Shown here: positions 34,376 to 42,390 of the stretch, in pieces | Layout of the letters: every line of letters begins with the position of its first letter | How positions within the stretch are numbered: the stretch's first letter is position 1 | Source: Clostridia bacterium | GTDB taxonomy: Bacteria; Bacillota; Clostridia; Oscillospirales; Acutalibacteraceae | Length of the DNA stretch: 64,000 nt | NCBI GenBank assembly: GCA_017428525.1 | Contig: JAFRQQ010000009.1 | Span: 186,001 to 250,000 of the forward strand | Reading direction: 5' to 3' | Made by a program: the position numbers and the translations under genes | The notes under the pieces: model-generated | Seen by the model: only the letters and a program-made list of their open reading frames with translations | Told to the model about the DNA's origin: nothing | Databases searched by the model: none

Positions 34376-35911
34376 ATGAAAACGATTCCAGAATACGGCC
34401 TGCCCTACGAAGAAGTGCTCGCGCAGCTCGAAGCCTACGGCGCGGAGGATCCCGATTACAAAAGCGCAAAAACATGGAGCCTGGTCTACTACAAGGACGC
34501 GGAGTACACGCATTTTCTTTCGCAGGCATTTGAAAAATATATGTCTGCAAACGGTCTGAATCCGACGGCGTTCAAGAGCCTCAAGCGCTTTGAGAACGAC
34601 ATCGTCGCCTTTACCGCGGAGCTGCTGCACGCGGGAGAAAACGCGACCGGCTGCGTGACGAGCTGCGGCACGGAGAGCTGCATGCTTGCCGTGAAGACCT
34701 ATCGCGATTACGCGCGGCAGACAAAGCACATCACGCACCCCGAAATGATCGTTTCGCAGACCGCGCACGTCGCCTGGTTCAAAGGAGCCGAATACTTCGG
34801 CGTCAAGCTGCGCGTTGTGCCGCTCGATGAGAATTATCGCATCGATCTCAGGGAAGTCAAAAAGCGCATCAACCGCAACACGATCATGATCCTCGGCTCC
34901 GCGCCGGAATATCCGCACGGCATCATCGATCCGATTGCCGAGCTCGGCGCGCTCGGGAAAAAGCACAACATCCCCGTGCATGTGGATTGCTGCGTCGGCG
35001 GTTATCTGCTGCCCTTCATGGAGCAGGCAGGCGCACAGCTCCCGCTCTTCGATTTCCGTGCGCCCGGCGTGACCGGCATGACGGCGGATATCCACAAATA
35101 CGGCTTTGCGGCCAAGGGCTGCAGCTGCATTCTTTATGCAGATCCAGCGTATTTCCGCGCGCAGTGCTTTGTCAAGCACGACTGGCCCGGCGGCGTCTTC
35201 GCCTCGCCCGCCCTGCTCGGCACACGCCCCGGCGGCGCTTATGCGGCCGCATGGGCGGCAATCCGCGCCAACGGCAGACAGGGCTATATCGAAATGGCGA
35301 AGCAGACGATGGAAAACGCCGACCGGATCCGCAACGGCATCCGGGAGATCCCGGAGCTCGAGCTGATCGGCGATCCGCTTTGCAGCCTGATCTCCTATCG
35401 CTCCGTCGATCCCGTGAACTGCAATATCTTTGCCATTGGCGATCAGATGCAGGCAAAGGGCTGGCACATCGACCGTCTGCAGCATCCGGACGCGCTGCAC
35501 GCAATGATCACCTGCGCGCATACGGACGTGGTCGACGCGTATCTTGCGGACCTGCGCGAAGCGGTCGACGCGGTGCGCGGTCATCCGGAGCTGGCGTTCA
35601 AGGGGGACGCGGCAACCTATTCTGTTGTCGGGCATCTGCCGCTCGATCGCATTGTCAAAAAGAACGTGCTCGAGATCTTTGCAAAAGGATATGAAACCGG
35701 CGCCGGCGATATTGAGCTGTCGGACGGCGCTGCGATCACGGGCAATGAAAAGCTGGACGGCATCGTCAACAAGCTCATTTTAAAAGATATGGAAAAACCC
35801 GGCCTGCTCAGAAAATCGATCACAGCGGCAAAAGTCTCCGCCGTCGGTGTGCTTTCGGCGGGCGTTGCCGCGATCGGGGCCGGAATAATAAAGAAAGGAA
35901 AGAAGAAATGA
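34376..35911 (+). CDS. Sphingosine-1-phosphate lyase homologue
   Basis: A 511-residue group II PLP-dependent lyase. It resembles eukaryotic S1P lyase block by block: GTESCMLAVKTYRD (about 102-115), the VKLRVVPL segment, RNTIMILGSAPEYPHGIIDP (about 167-186), VHVDCCVGGYLLPFME, and the Schiff-base lysine in TADIHKYGFAAKG (about 238-250) followed by DWPGGVFASP and GTRPGG. The family splits phosphorylated long-chain bases into a fatty aldehyde and phosphoethanolamine. A hydrophobic C-terminal helix with a polylysine end (about 482-511) suggests membrane association, whereas the eukaryotic enzyme has its anchor at the N-terminus. It follows the DUF819 gene by 12 bp and overlaps the next gene by ATGA. 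Confidence 0.88.
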   Translation: MKTIPEYGLPYEEVLAQLEAYGAEDPDYKSAKTWSLVYYKDAEYTHFLSQAFEKYMSANGLNPTAFKSLKRFENDIVAFTAELLHAGENATGCVTSCGTESCMLAVKTYRDYARQTKHITHPEMIVSQTAHVAWFKGAEYFGVKLRVVPLDENYRIDLREVKKRINRNTIMILGSAPEYPHGIIDPIAELGALGKKHNIPVHVDCCVGGYLLPFMEQAGAQLPLFDFRAPGVTGMTADIHKYGFAAKGCSCILYADPAYFRAQCFVKHDWPGGVFASPALLGTRPGGAYAAAWAAIRANGRQGYIEMAKQTMENADRIRNGIREIPELELIGDPLCSLISYRSVDPVNCNIFAIGDQMQAKGWHIDRLQHPDALHAMITCAHTDVVDAYLADLREAVDAVRGHPELAFKGDAATYSVVGHLPLDRIVKKNVLEIFAKGYETGAGDIELSDGAAITGNEKLDGIVNKLILKDMEKPGLLRKSITAAKVSAVGVLSAGVAAIGAGIIKKGKKK

Positions 35912-36912
35912 ATCCGTTTTCACTCGCATGGGAATCCATCGTCAACTACAGCTTTTCCGACACGATGTCCCAGATCTCCGAGGCGCTGCATCACATGAAT
36001 TTCATTCAGTGGTTCACGCTTTACGGGATGGACTGGTCGCAGATCAGCAAGCTGGCGACCGACGGCAGCAGCTTCGGCGCGACCACCTTCGGTCAGTACT
36101 GCGCGCAGTACGCCGCTGTGATGACAAACTGGGCGTATACGCTCGCCGCCGTATTCAGCATCATTCTTCTGTTGTGCAAGAAGAACAAAAAATGGTATTG
36201 GTACATTTTCTTCGGCATCACCGCCGTCATGAGCGTCACGAGCGTGGGCATGCACACGGCCGATTACGGCGAATTCATGCCGGGCGTGATCACCACGAAG
36301 CTGCTCGCGAGCTTCGTCGACATGAGCTTCACGGAGCTGATGGCCTGGTCCGGCGTCGTGTGCTTCACGTTTGAATTCTATCGCGACGACATAAAAAAGC
36401 GCAACCGTATCGCGACCGCGGTCACGATCTTTGCCGCCTTTGTGCTGCTGATGCTGGCGTTTGAGGTGTTCATTCAGAAGAACCGCCCGCTCTGGATCGG
36501 CGGCCGCGACGAATTCGGCATGCCCTACGACATGGGCGGCGATCACGGCGGCCTGTCCTTTGCGGAATTCGGCTGCTTCATCACCTGCCTGCCGCTGCTT
36601 TTCATCCTGATCACGCGCATCCGCACCCTGCCGAAAAACGAGATCGGCCCCGTTGTGCTGCTTCTTTCGACCTTCCTTGTCGCGTTCATCATCACCTCAA
36701 TCTGGGGCGACAATGAGATCAATTCCATAGCGCAGGGCAATTTCCAGGGTCATTCCCTGTGGCATCTGCTGACCGCGATCGGCACCTTCGTGGCCTGCTT
36801 CTGGGTCGATACAAGAACGACGAATCAGAACCGCGAAAAAGAAATCGAAGAAGCCGTGCAGGCGGCGCTCGAAGCGAAAGAAAAAGAGCTTGCCGCCGCT
36901 GCCGCGAAATAA
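35908..36912 (+). CDS. CREST-superfamily (ceramidase-like) membrane hydrolase candidate
   Basis: A 334-residue membrane protein with about seven hydrophobic segments and a charged C-terminal coiled tail (about 310-334). Three motifs fit the CREST superfamily of alkaline ceramidases and PAQR proteins: SxxxH (SVGMH, about 112-116), an Asp in the following helix (SFVDMSF, about 136) and a late HxxxH (GHSLWHLL, His near 287 and 291). In ceramidases these residues hold zinc and cleave the amide of ceramide. The gene starts inside the stop of the S1P lyase gene (ATGA), which strongly suggests that the two proteins work on the same lipid. Family assignment is by motif only. Confidence 0.55.
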   Translation: MNPFSLAWESIVNYSFSDTMSQISEALHHMNFIQWFTLYGMDWSQISKLATDGSSFGATTFGQYCAQYAAVMTNWAYTLAAVFSIILLLCKKNKKWYWYIFFGITAVMSVTSVGMHTADYGEFMPGVITTKLLASFVDMSFTELMAWSGVVCFTFEFYRDDIKKRNRIATAVTIFAAFVLLMLAFEVFIQKNRPLWIGGRDEFGMPYDMGGDHGGLSFAEFGCFITCLPLLFILITRIRTLPKNEIGPVVLLLSTFLVAFIITSIWGDNEINSIAQGNFQGHSLWHLLTAIGTFVACFWVDTRTTNQNREKEIEEAVQAALEAKEKELAAAAAK

Positions 36913-36927
36913 TTCAGGCATCACGAA

Positions 36928-36957
36928 AGCCCTGCCGGAATCACGGCAGGGCTTTTT
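36928..36957 (+). terminator. Terminator of the S1P lyase operon
   Basis: A 10-bp perfect stem AGCCCTGCCG/CGGCAGGGCT with a 6-nt loop, followed by T at 36953-36957. Confidence 0.9.
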
Positions 36958-36972
36958 CATGGAAATTAATTT

Positions 36973-37887
36973 TTACCAGTTGAACATCTCTTCCGGATGG
37001 TGGAAGATCTCTTCCATACGTTTGATGAAGGGTACGATTTCATCGTAATCGACGGCACGGTGGTCAAAGACACAGCACATCGGGAGCATCTGACCGACGA
37101 CGATCTGATCGTTGCCGTCCGCGTCAGTCTTGACCATCGGGATCTTCTGAATCGCGCCCATGCAAATGACGAAAACCTCCGGCGGGATCACAGCCAGGAG
37201 CGTTACGCGCCCGGGAATGCCGCGCGTCGTGGAGCCGATGTTGGAAACGCAGACCGTCCCCTGCTCCAGATCCTCGCGCGTGAGACGTTCACTCTCCGGG
37301 ATCGCATAGTAATCTTTTTTCGCCTGTCCCTTGAGCGTCTGAATCTTATGTTTGCCGGTCTTCGCGCCGATCAGGCGGGTCACAGCCGTGCCGATGTGGC
37401 CTTTTTTCAGCTCCTTGATCGTGTCATGGAACGAAACGGAATACATGGCTTCGTCGAAATTTGTATTGTTGATCTTGCGTGCGGTCTGCTGAATGTAGTC
37501 GTTCAGTTCCGTCAGGCTCTTGCTGCCCAGATCATGAAGGTTGATCGTCATCATCTGATTGGTGGGCAGCTCCCAGGTCATGGAAACGTCGATATTCTCA
37601 TACTGCGTGATGCTGCCGCGCACGAATCTGGGATCAAACTGAATGTGCGCATTCAGCGCGGGCGACGCTTTCAGGCCCTCGGTGATCGCCTTGAGCATCA
37701 CGGTGTTCACGGTCATTTTTGTCGAAAATTTGCCGGATGCGTTCAGCTCCTTAACGGTTTTCATGAATTCCGTCACGTCCGGTTCATAGCTGTAGCCGAT
37801 GTGCGGCACGGTGCGCCAGCTCTGCAATGTCGTATTGGCTACGATCTTTCTCTGAATACCGAAAAAAGTGGTTTTGATCGGTCTCAT
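36973..37887 (-). CDS. Stand-alone 2-oxoacid dehydrogenase E2-type acyltransferase domain
   Basis: A 304-residue protein consisting only of the catalytic core of dihydrolipoamide acyltransferases; no lipoyl or E3-binding domain precedes it. The C-terminal FDHRAVDYDEI (about 271-281) corresponds to the catalytic DHRxxDG of E2 and CAT enzymes, with Tyr replacing Gly. TVCVSNIGSTTRGIPG near 210 is the family's substrate-binding strand. It could acetylate a small molecule like chloramphenicol acetyltransferase or work on acyl-CoA. It starts at ATG 37887 after GGGAGGC and stands alone. Confidence 0.75.
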   Translation of the reverse strand: MRPIKTTFFGIQRKIVANTTLQSWRTVPHIGYSYEPDVTEFMKTVKELNASGKFSTKMTVNTVMLKAITEGLKASPALNAHIQFDPRFVRGSITQYENIDVSMTWELPTNQMMTINLHDLGSKSLTELNDYIQQTARKINNTNFDEAMYSVSFHDTIKELKKGHIGTAVTRLIGAKTGKHKIQTLKGQAKKDYYAIPESERLTREDLEQGTVCVSNIGSTTRGIPGRVTLLAVIPPEVFVICMGAIQKIPMVKTDADGNDQIVVGQMLPMCCVFDHRAVDYDEIVPFIKRMEEIFHHPEEMFNW

Positions 37888-37918
37888 TCCGATTGCCTCC
37901 CGTTTTCAAATTAGGATC

Positions 37919-37947
37919 AGTATACCAAAGAAATCCGAAAAAGTAAA
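37919..37947 (-). promoter_or_regulatory. Promoter of the E2-like gene
   Basis: On the minus strand TTTACT (37942-37947), 17 bp, TATACT (37919-37924), 31 bp before the start codon. Confidence 0.5.
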
Positions 37948-38081
37948 TGATAATTTGATGAAATTCAAAGCTTGTTCACGATTTATGCGAATCAGAAATA
38001 ATAACAGCGTTTATTATTGCAGGTTCGAATTATGATTCCCTGCATCTGCGGAAAGAAATCGAAAATAATCCGATTTAGCTC

Positions 38082-38110
38082 TTGACTTTTTGCGCAATAG
38101 CGCTTATAAT
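38082..38110 (+). promoter_or_regulatory. Sigma-A promoter of tRNA-Pro
   Basis: TTGACT (38082-38087), 17 bp, TATAAT (38105-38110), 22 bp before the tRNA. Confidence 0.85.
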
Positions 38111-38132
38111 AGCTAAGCATTCGCAAATCAAC

Positions 38133-38208
38133 CGGGGTGTAGCGCAGATGGTAGCGCGCTTGGTTCGGGACCAAGAGGCCGTGGGTTCAAATCCCGCCAC
38201 TCCGACCA
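38133..38208 (+). tRNA. tRNA-Pro (CGG anticodon)
   Basis: A 76-nt cloverleaf with encoded CCA. The acceptor CGGGGTG pairs with CACTCCG, the anticodon stem CTTGG/CCAAG holds loop TTCGGGA with anticodon CGG, and the T-arm is GTGGGTTCAAATCCCGC. Its 3' half is repeated at 38529. Confidence 0.95.
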
Positions 38209-38244
38209 AAAAAGAAGTCATGCTTTTTGCATGGCTTCTTTTTT
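38209..38244 (+). terminator. Terminator of tRNA-Pro
   Basis: AAAAAGAAGTCATGC, a T5 loop, then GCATGGCTTCTTTTTT. A near copy occurs at 38560-38592. Confidence 0.85.
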
Positions 38245-38592
38245 GTTGCAATGGTCTGATCCCACGGTCTCTTGCTTGTCCCGGACCAATGTGAGGGACC
38301 AGGTGACGGAGCCGAGCGCGTCCTGCGTCAAAAGGGGCCCCCGAAAAGTACGCAGACTTTTCGGGGAGAGGAGGAGCAGCGGAGTGATTGAGAGCCTGTG
38401 CAGTCTGCTTTTGAATAGCACGGGCGCGAATGATACGAAGCTTGCGACGACGAAGGCGTAGGAAGAGAAAAACAAGGAGCATCACGAAGCGCTCCAAGCG
38501 AGTGAGGCGACTATGTTTTTCTCGGTCAGCCGTGGGTTCAAATCCCGCCACTCCGACCAAAAAAGAAGTCATGCTTTTGCATGACTTCTTTT
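38245..38592 (+). repeat. tRNA-tail element, copy A (tRNA-Pro locus)
   Basis: A non-coding 348-bp block without a credible gene. In order: an inverted partial copy of the tRNA-Pro 3' half (38259-38288); a strong hairpin with 11-bp stem, CCCCGAAAAGT (38339-38349) against ACTTTTCGGGG (38356-38366); the block GCAGCGGAGTGA (38376-38387); a 31-bp block starting GGGCGCGAATGATACG (38422-38452); a further GAGAAAAACA-type hairpin; and a 50-bp perfect direct repeat (38529-38578) of the tRNA-Pro 3' half plus its terminator (38178-38227). The same sequence of parts recurs at the tRNA-fMet locus near 59.2 kb. Confidence 0.85.
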
Positions 38593-38739
38593 AATTTATT
38601 CCGATTCTAATAAACAATCATCAAAACCGCGTGAATAATCCTTGCATTTTTATTCCTCATAGATTAAAATAGTTTTATGAAACGAATTGCTTTTCATTCA
38701 TTCTTCTCCCCCATTCCATCTCCGAAAGGATGCGGCGTT

Positions 38740-39711
38740 ATGTTCACACCGGGCGCGATCGATTTTTCAAAGACAACCACTTTTTCCGCGGCGGAGCGGC
38801 ACAATCTGGTCACCGTGGATGCCCTGCGCGTGCCGTGCATAGAAGCGGATGATTTGTTTCAAAGCGACGAGCTGGACATTCTGGTCGAGAAGCTGAAACG
38901 GGCGCGGGCAAAGGGGCTCGGCGTCACCTGCTTTTACGGCGCGCATGTGATCAAATGCGGGCTGTCCAACTATCTGATTGAGTTAATCAAAGACGGCTAT
39001 ATCACACATCTTGCTTCCAACGGCGCGGGGTCGATTCACGACTTTGAGCTCGCCTTCCTCGGCGGCACGTCGGAGCATGTGCCGACCGCGATTGAGGACG
39101 GCTCCTTCGGCATGTGGGAAGAAACCGGCGCGTGGATGAACGAGGCAATCATCGACGGCGCAATGCAGGGCCTCGGTTACGGACAGAGCCTTGCCGCCTA
39201 CGTGGACGCGCATCCCGACCGCTTCCCTTATCGCGACAGCTGCGTATTCTATCGCGCTTATCAGATGGGCATTCCGGCAACCTATCACGTAACGATCGGC
39301 ACGGATATCATCCATCAGCATCCCAAGGCCGATTTCGCGGCGATCGGGCAGACCAGCGGCAGGGATTTCGCTTTCTTCTGCCAATCGCTGACCACGCTCG
39401 ATCCGGCCGGCGTGCACCTGAATATCGGCTCGGCCGTCACCGGCGCGGAGGTCTTTCTGAAAGCGCTGTCCATCGCGCGCAATCAGGGGCACGGGCTGCA
39501 GGAAATCACCACGGCAAATTTCGACCTCCTGCCGCTGGGCGATTATAAATCGCCGGTCGGTCAGGATCGCTATGAATATTACTACCGTCCGCGCAAAAAC
39601 ATCATCAACCGTCCGGTTTCCCTGGGCGGCACCGGCCTATATATCTGCGGCAATCATATGCAGACGATCCCGAGTTTATGGCGCAGGCTGCAGTTGGCGG
39701 AGGAAAAATAA
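38740..39711 (+). CDS. Deoxyhypusine synthase-like protein of a sugar-phosphate operon
   Basis: A 323-residue soluble protein. GAHVIKCGLSNYLIELI (about 68-84), HLASNGAGSIHDFELAFLGG (about 90-109) and DGSFGMWEET resemble the NAD-binding blocks of the deoxyhypusine synthase fold, and TGLYICGNH ends the protein. Bacterial homologues have no eIF5A target; their activity is unknown. The catalytic lysine region of true deoxyhypusine synthase was not recognised. ATG 38740 has AAAGGA upstream. It is the first gene of a five-gene run (38.7-43.0 kb) and abuts the kinase gene (stop TAA immediately followed by ATG). Confidence 0.5.
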   Translation: MFTPGAIDFSKTTTFSAAERHNLVTVDALRVPCIEADDLFQSDELDILVEKLKRARAKGLGVTCFYGAHVIKCGLSNYLIELIKDGYITHLASNGAGSIHDFELAFLGGTSEHVPTAIEDGSFGMWEETGAWMNEAIIDGAMQGLGYGQSLAAYVDAHPDRFPYRDSCVFYRAYQMGIPATYHVTIGTDIIHQHPKADFAAIGQTSGRDFAFFCQSLTTLDPAGVHLNIGSAVTGAEVFLKALSIARNQGHGLQEITTANFDLLPLGDYKSPVGQDRYEYYYRPRKNIINRPVSLGGTGLYICGNHMQTIPSLWRRLQLAEEK

Positions 39712-40704
39712 ATGAACCTAAACGAACTTACACAAATCCTGCAGGCCATCCGCACCGTGCGCGTGAGCATGATCGGCGACCTGTGTCTGGACGCTTACTG
39801 GCTGGCCGACATGAAAAAAAGCCGCCTTTCGCGCGAAACGCCGCATTATCCCCTGCCCGTGACGCAGGAGCGCTATGCGCTCGGCGGCGGCGGGAATGTG
39901 GCTGCAAATCTCGCGGCGCTGGGCGTGGGCAACGTGCGCGCGCTCTCCGTGGTCGGCAAGGACTGGCGCGCGTATGTGATGCGCGGCTGTCTGTCCGAAG
40001 CGGGCATTGACGATCAGGGCGTGCTCACGGACGATTCACGGATCACTCCATGCTATTGCAAACCGCTGCGCGCCGGCATTTCCGACGTCGTTTATGAAGA
40101 TCCTCGGCTGGATTTTGAAAATGACGCCACGCTTTCTGCCGAAACAGAAGAGCAGCTCCTGCAGGCGCTCGACGACGCGGCGGCAGGCAGCGATATCCTC
40201 GCCGTCTGCGATCAGCTGACCTTCGGCGTCATCACGCCGAACATCCGCGAACGGCTTTGCGAAATCGCAAAAAAAATGCCGGTGATCGTCGACAGCCGCG
40301 ACCGGATCGCCCTGTATCGGCACGCGATCGTCAAACCTAACGACGTGGAAGCCGCGGCGGCAACCGGTGTGCGACAGAACGAACCCGAAGCAGCGACGCT
40401 CCGCCTCTCCGAGAAAAACGGCGCGCCTGCCATCGTGACCGTCGGCGCAGACGGGGCGATCTGGTGCGCGCAGGGGCAGGCGGTCCGCGTTCCTGCCGTG
40501 AAAACAGCGCCCCCCGTGGATCCTGTCGGCGCGGGCGACACGTTCCTTGCGGCCTTCTGTGCGGCCTATGCCGCCGGCGTAGATGGCCCGCAAGCGGTCG
40601 CATTCGCCAATCTCGCCTGCGCTGTCACCGTGAAAAAGATCGGCATGACCGGCACGGCGTCGCCGGAAGAACTGCTGCTTCTGGCAGTGGATGAGGAAGC
40701 ATAA
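39712..40704 (+). CDS. HldE/RfaE-like PfkB-family sugar kinase
   Basis: A 330-residue ribokinase-type enzyme resembling the kinase half of HldE, which phosphorylates heptose 7-phosphate at C1. VSMIGDLCLDAYW (about 17-29), LGGGGNVAANLAALG (about 60-74), IVKPNDVEA near 205 and the PfkB catalytic motif DPVGAGDTFLAAF (about 268-280, catalytic Asp) are clear. There is no nucleotidyltransferase half. It begins right after the previous stop, and the HAD phosphatase gene starts immediately after its own. The true sugar is unknown. Confidence 0.75.
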   Translation: MNLNELTQILQAIRTVRVSMIGDLCLDAYWLADMKKSRLSRETPHYPLPVTQERYALGGGGNVAANLAALGVGNVRALSVVGKDWRAYVMRGCLSEAGIDDQGVLTDDSRITPCYCKPLRAGISDVVYEDPRLDFENDATLSAETEEQLLQALDDAAAGSDILAVCDQLTFGVITPNIRERLCEIAKKMPVIVDSRDRIALYRHAIVKPNDVEAAAATGVRQNEPEAATLRLSEKNGAPAIVTVGADGAIWCAQGQAVRVPAVKTAPPVDPVGAGDTFLAAFCAAYAAGVDGPQAVAFANLACAVTVKKIGMTGTASPEELLLLAVDEEA

Positions 40705-41508
40705 ATGAAACAGAGCATAGAAATCCTGCACCCCGCGCATCGCCCTGCGGGCCGCATTCGCGCCGCCGTGTTTGACTTTGACGGCACGATCTCCACGCTG
40801 CGCTGCGGCTGGGAGCAGGTCATGGGCCCGATGATGATCGAATTCCTTTCCGGCGGCAAAGAGGCTCCCGCCGCGCTGCAGGAGGAAGTCATGCAGTATA
40901 TCGATGAATCCACGGGCATCCAGACGATCTATCAGATGCAGTGGCTGGCCGAGAAAGCGGAAACGCTTTGCGGTGTGCGGCGCGATCCCTGGTGGTATAA
41001 GGCGGAATATCAGCGCCGCCTGGAAATTGCCATCGCCCATAAAAAGCAGGCGCTTGCCGACGGCGACGCGCAGCCGGAGGATTACCGGATTGCCGGCGCG
41101 GCCGAGCTGCTCAACGCGTTCAGAGAAAGAAATATTGCGCTTTATCTTGCGAGCGGCACGGATCATGACGATGTGCTGCACGAGGCGCAGCTGCTCGGCG
41201 TGCGCGATCTGTTCACGCTGATCGCCGGGGCGCCGCCGCATCAGGCCGCCTGCTCAAAGGAAGCCGTGCTCCGGCAGCTGTTCACGCAGGCGCATTTTTC
41301 GTGCGACGAGCTGCTGGTCGTCGGCGACGGAAAGGTCGAAATCGCCCTCGGCTGCAAGGCCGGCGCATTTACCCTCGGCGCGGCAACGGACGAAGTGCAC
41401 CGCAGCGGCTGGAATCCGGTCAAGCGCGCGCGGCTGCTGCAAGCGGGCGCGGACGCGATCGTCGGCGATTTCGCCGATCTTGATTCGATTCTGCGCTGGC
41501 TGGACTGA
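40705..41508 (+). CDS. HAD-superfamily sugar phosphatase
   Basis: A 267-residue HAD hydrolase: motif I AVFDFDGTISTL (about 24-35, nucleophile Asp), an alpha-helical cap (about 40-130), motif II LYLASGTD (about 150-157), motif III Lys in CSKEAVL, and motif IV LLVVGDGKVEIAL (about 203-215). A role like GmhB, removing a phosphate from a sugar bisphosphate, would fit between the kinase and the isomerase of this operon, but sequence similarity to GmhB itself is low. Confidence 0.7.
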   Translation: MKQSIEILHPAHRPAGRIRAAVFDFDGTISTLRCGWEQVMGPMMIEFLSGGKEAPAALQEEVMQYIDESTGIQTIYQMQWLAEKAETLCGVRRDPWWYKAEYQRRLEIAIAHKKQALADGDAQPEDYRIAGAAELLNAFRERNIALYLASGTDHDDVLHEAQLLGVRDLFTLIAGAPPHQAACSKEAVLRQLFTQAHFSCDELLVVGDGKVEIALGCKAGAFTLGAATDEVHRSGWNPVKRARLLQAGADAIVGDFADLDSILRWLD

Positions 41509-41523
41509 AAGGAGAAGTGCAAG

Positions 41524-42390
41524 TTGAAGATTACATCCATGATGTTGACGCTCTCACTGATCATTACCTATCTGCTCGGGCTCGGCGGCAGAAACGTTGA
41601 AGGCGATCTGGTGCTTGCGCGGCAGGAAAAGCTGAATCCCATCGTTTCGATGTATTCCGCGCAGGGCCTCTGCTGCGACGGGACCTGGTTTTACGGTTCC
41701 GGCGCGATGACCGCCGTGCATTTCACCGGGCTTTCCAAATTCGACCTGCAGATGAAGTGCATCAAGAGAAAAGCGAACGCCGTGCCGAAGGAATTCACCG
41801 AGCGCTACGGCAGCGACCACATCGGCGGCATTGACTGCGCCGACGGCCTGATTTACGCCCCGGTGGAGGGCGAGTATGAAGATCAGGGCTATGTCTATAA
41901 TTTCATCCTGCTTTACAGCTGCGAAACGCTGGAATACACCGGCGTTTATTACGATCTGACGAGCGACTATCTGACCGACGGCATCCCCTGGTGCGCCGTC
42001 GACCGGGAAAACCGCATCCTCTACACCTCAAAATTCGACGACGTGCATGAACTGCTGCAGTATGATCTGGACTCCATGGAATTTCTCGGCGTATTGCCCC
42101 TGCAGCAGACGGTCAACCGCATTCAGGGCGGCTCCGTTTATAACGGGCAGATTTATCTTTCCTATGACGCGGCGCACAGCACGGATGAGCAGATCCTGTG
42201 CGTGGACCTGCAGACTGGCACGGTGAGCGTCTTCTGCACGCGGCATATGCCGAATTATGACAATGAAGCGGAGGATCTCTGCGTCTATCCGCTTGCGGAC
42301 GGAACCCTGATCCATACCGTGGATTATGACAAACTGCTGAATGTGAACGTGATGCATTATCAGCCGCTGGAAAGGAGCGACGCACAATGA
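41524..42390 (+). CDS. Secreted or anchored beta-propeller-like protein of unknown function
   Basis: A 288-residue protein with an N-terminal hydrophobic segment (about 4-19) and no recognised domain. Repeating Trp/Tyr/Gly strands (GLCCDGTWFYGSG, GGIDCADGLIYAPV, PWCAVDRENRILYTS, GGSVYNGQIYLSYD) look like blades of a YncE-type beta-propeller. The start is a TTG at 41524 preceded by AAAGGAG; ATG 41539 is an alternative. It overlaps the GmhA-like gene by ATGA, so it belongs to the sugar operon, yet its export signal sets it apart from the cytoplasmic enzymes. Confidence 0.5.
   Translation: MKITSMMLTLSLIITYLLGLGGRNVEGDLVLARQEKLNPIVSMYSAQGLCCDGTWFYGSGAMTAVHFTGLSKFDLQMKCIKRKANAVPKEFTERYGSDHIGGIDCADGLIYAPVEGEYEDQGYVYNFILLYSCETLEYTGVYYDLTSDYLTDGIPWCAVDRENRILYTSKFDDVHELLQYDLDSMEFLGVLPLQQTVNRIQGGSVYNGQIYLSYDAAHSTDEQILCVDLQTGTVSVFCTRHMPNYDNEAEDLCVYPLADGTLIHTVDYDKLLNVNVMHYQPLERSDAQ

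Noticed and set aside
38082-38475. Short frames containing AVGSNPATPTK-type peptides
   Set aside because: These are translations of tRNA-Pro and the tail element, not proteins.
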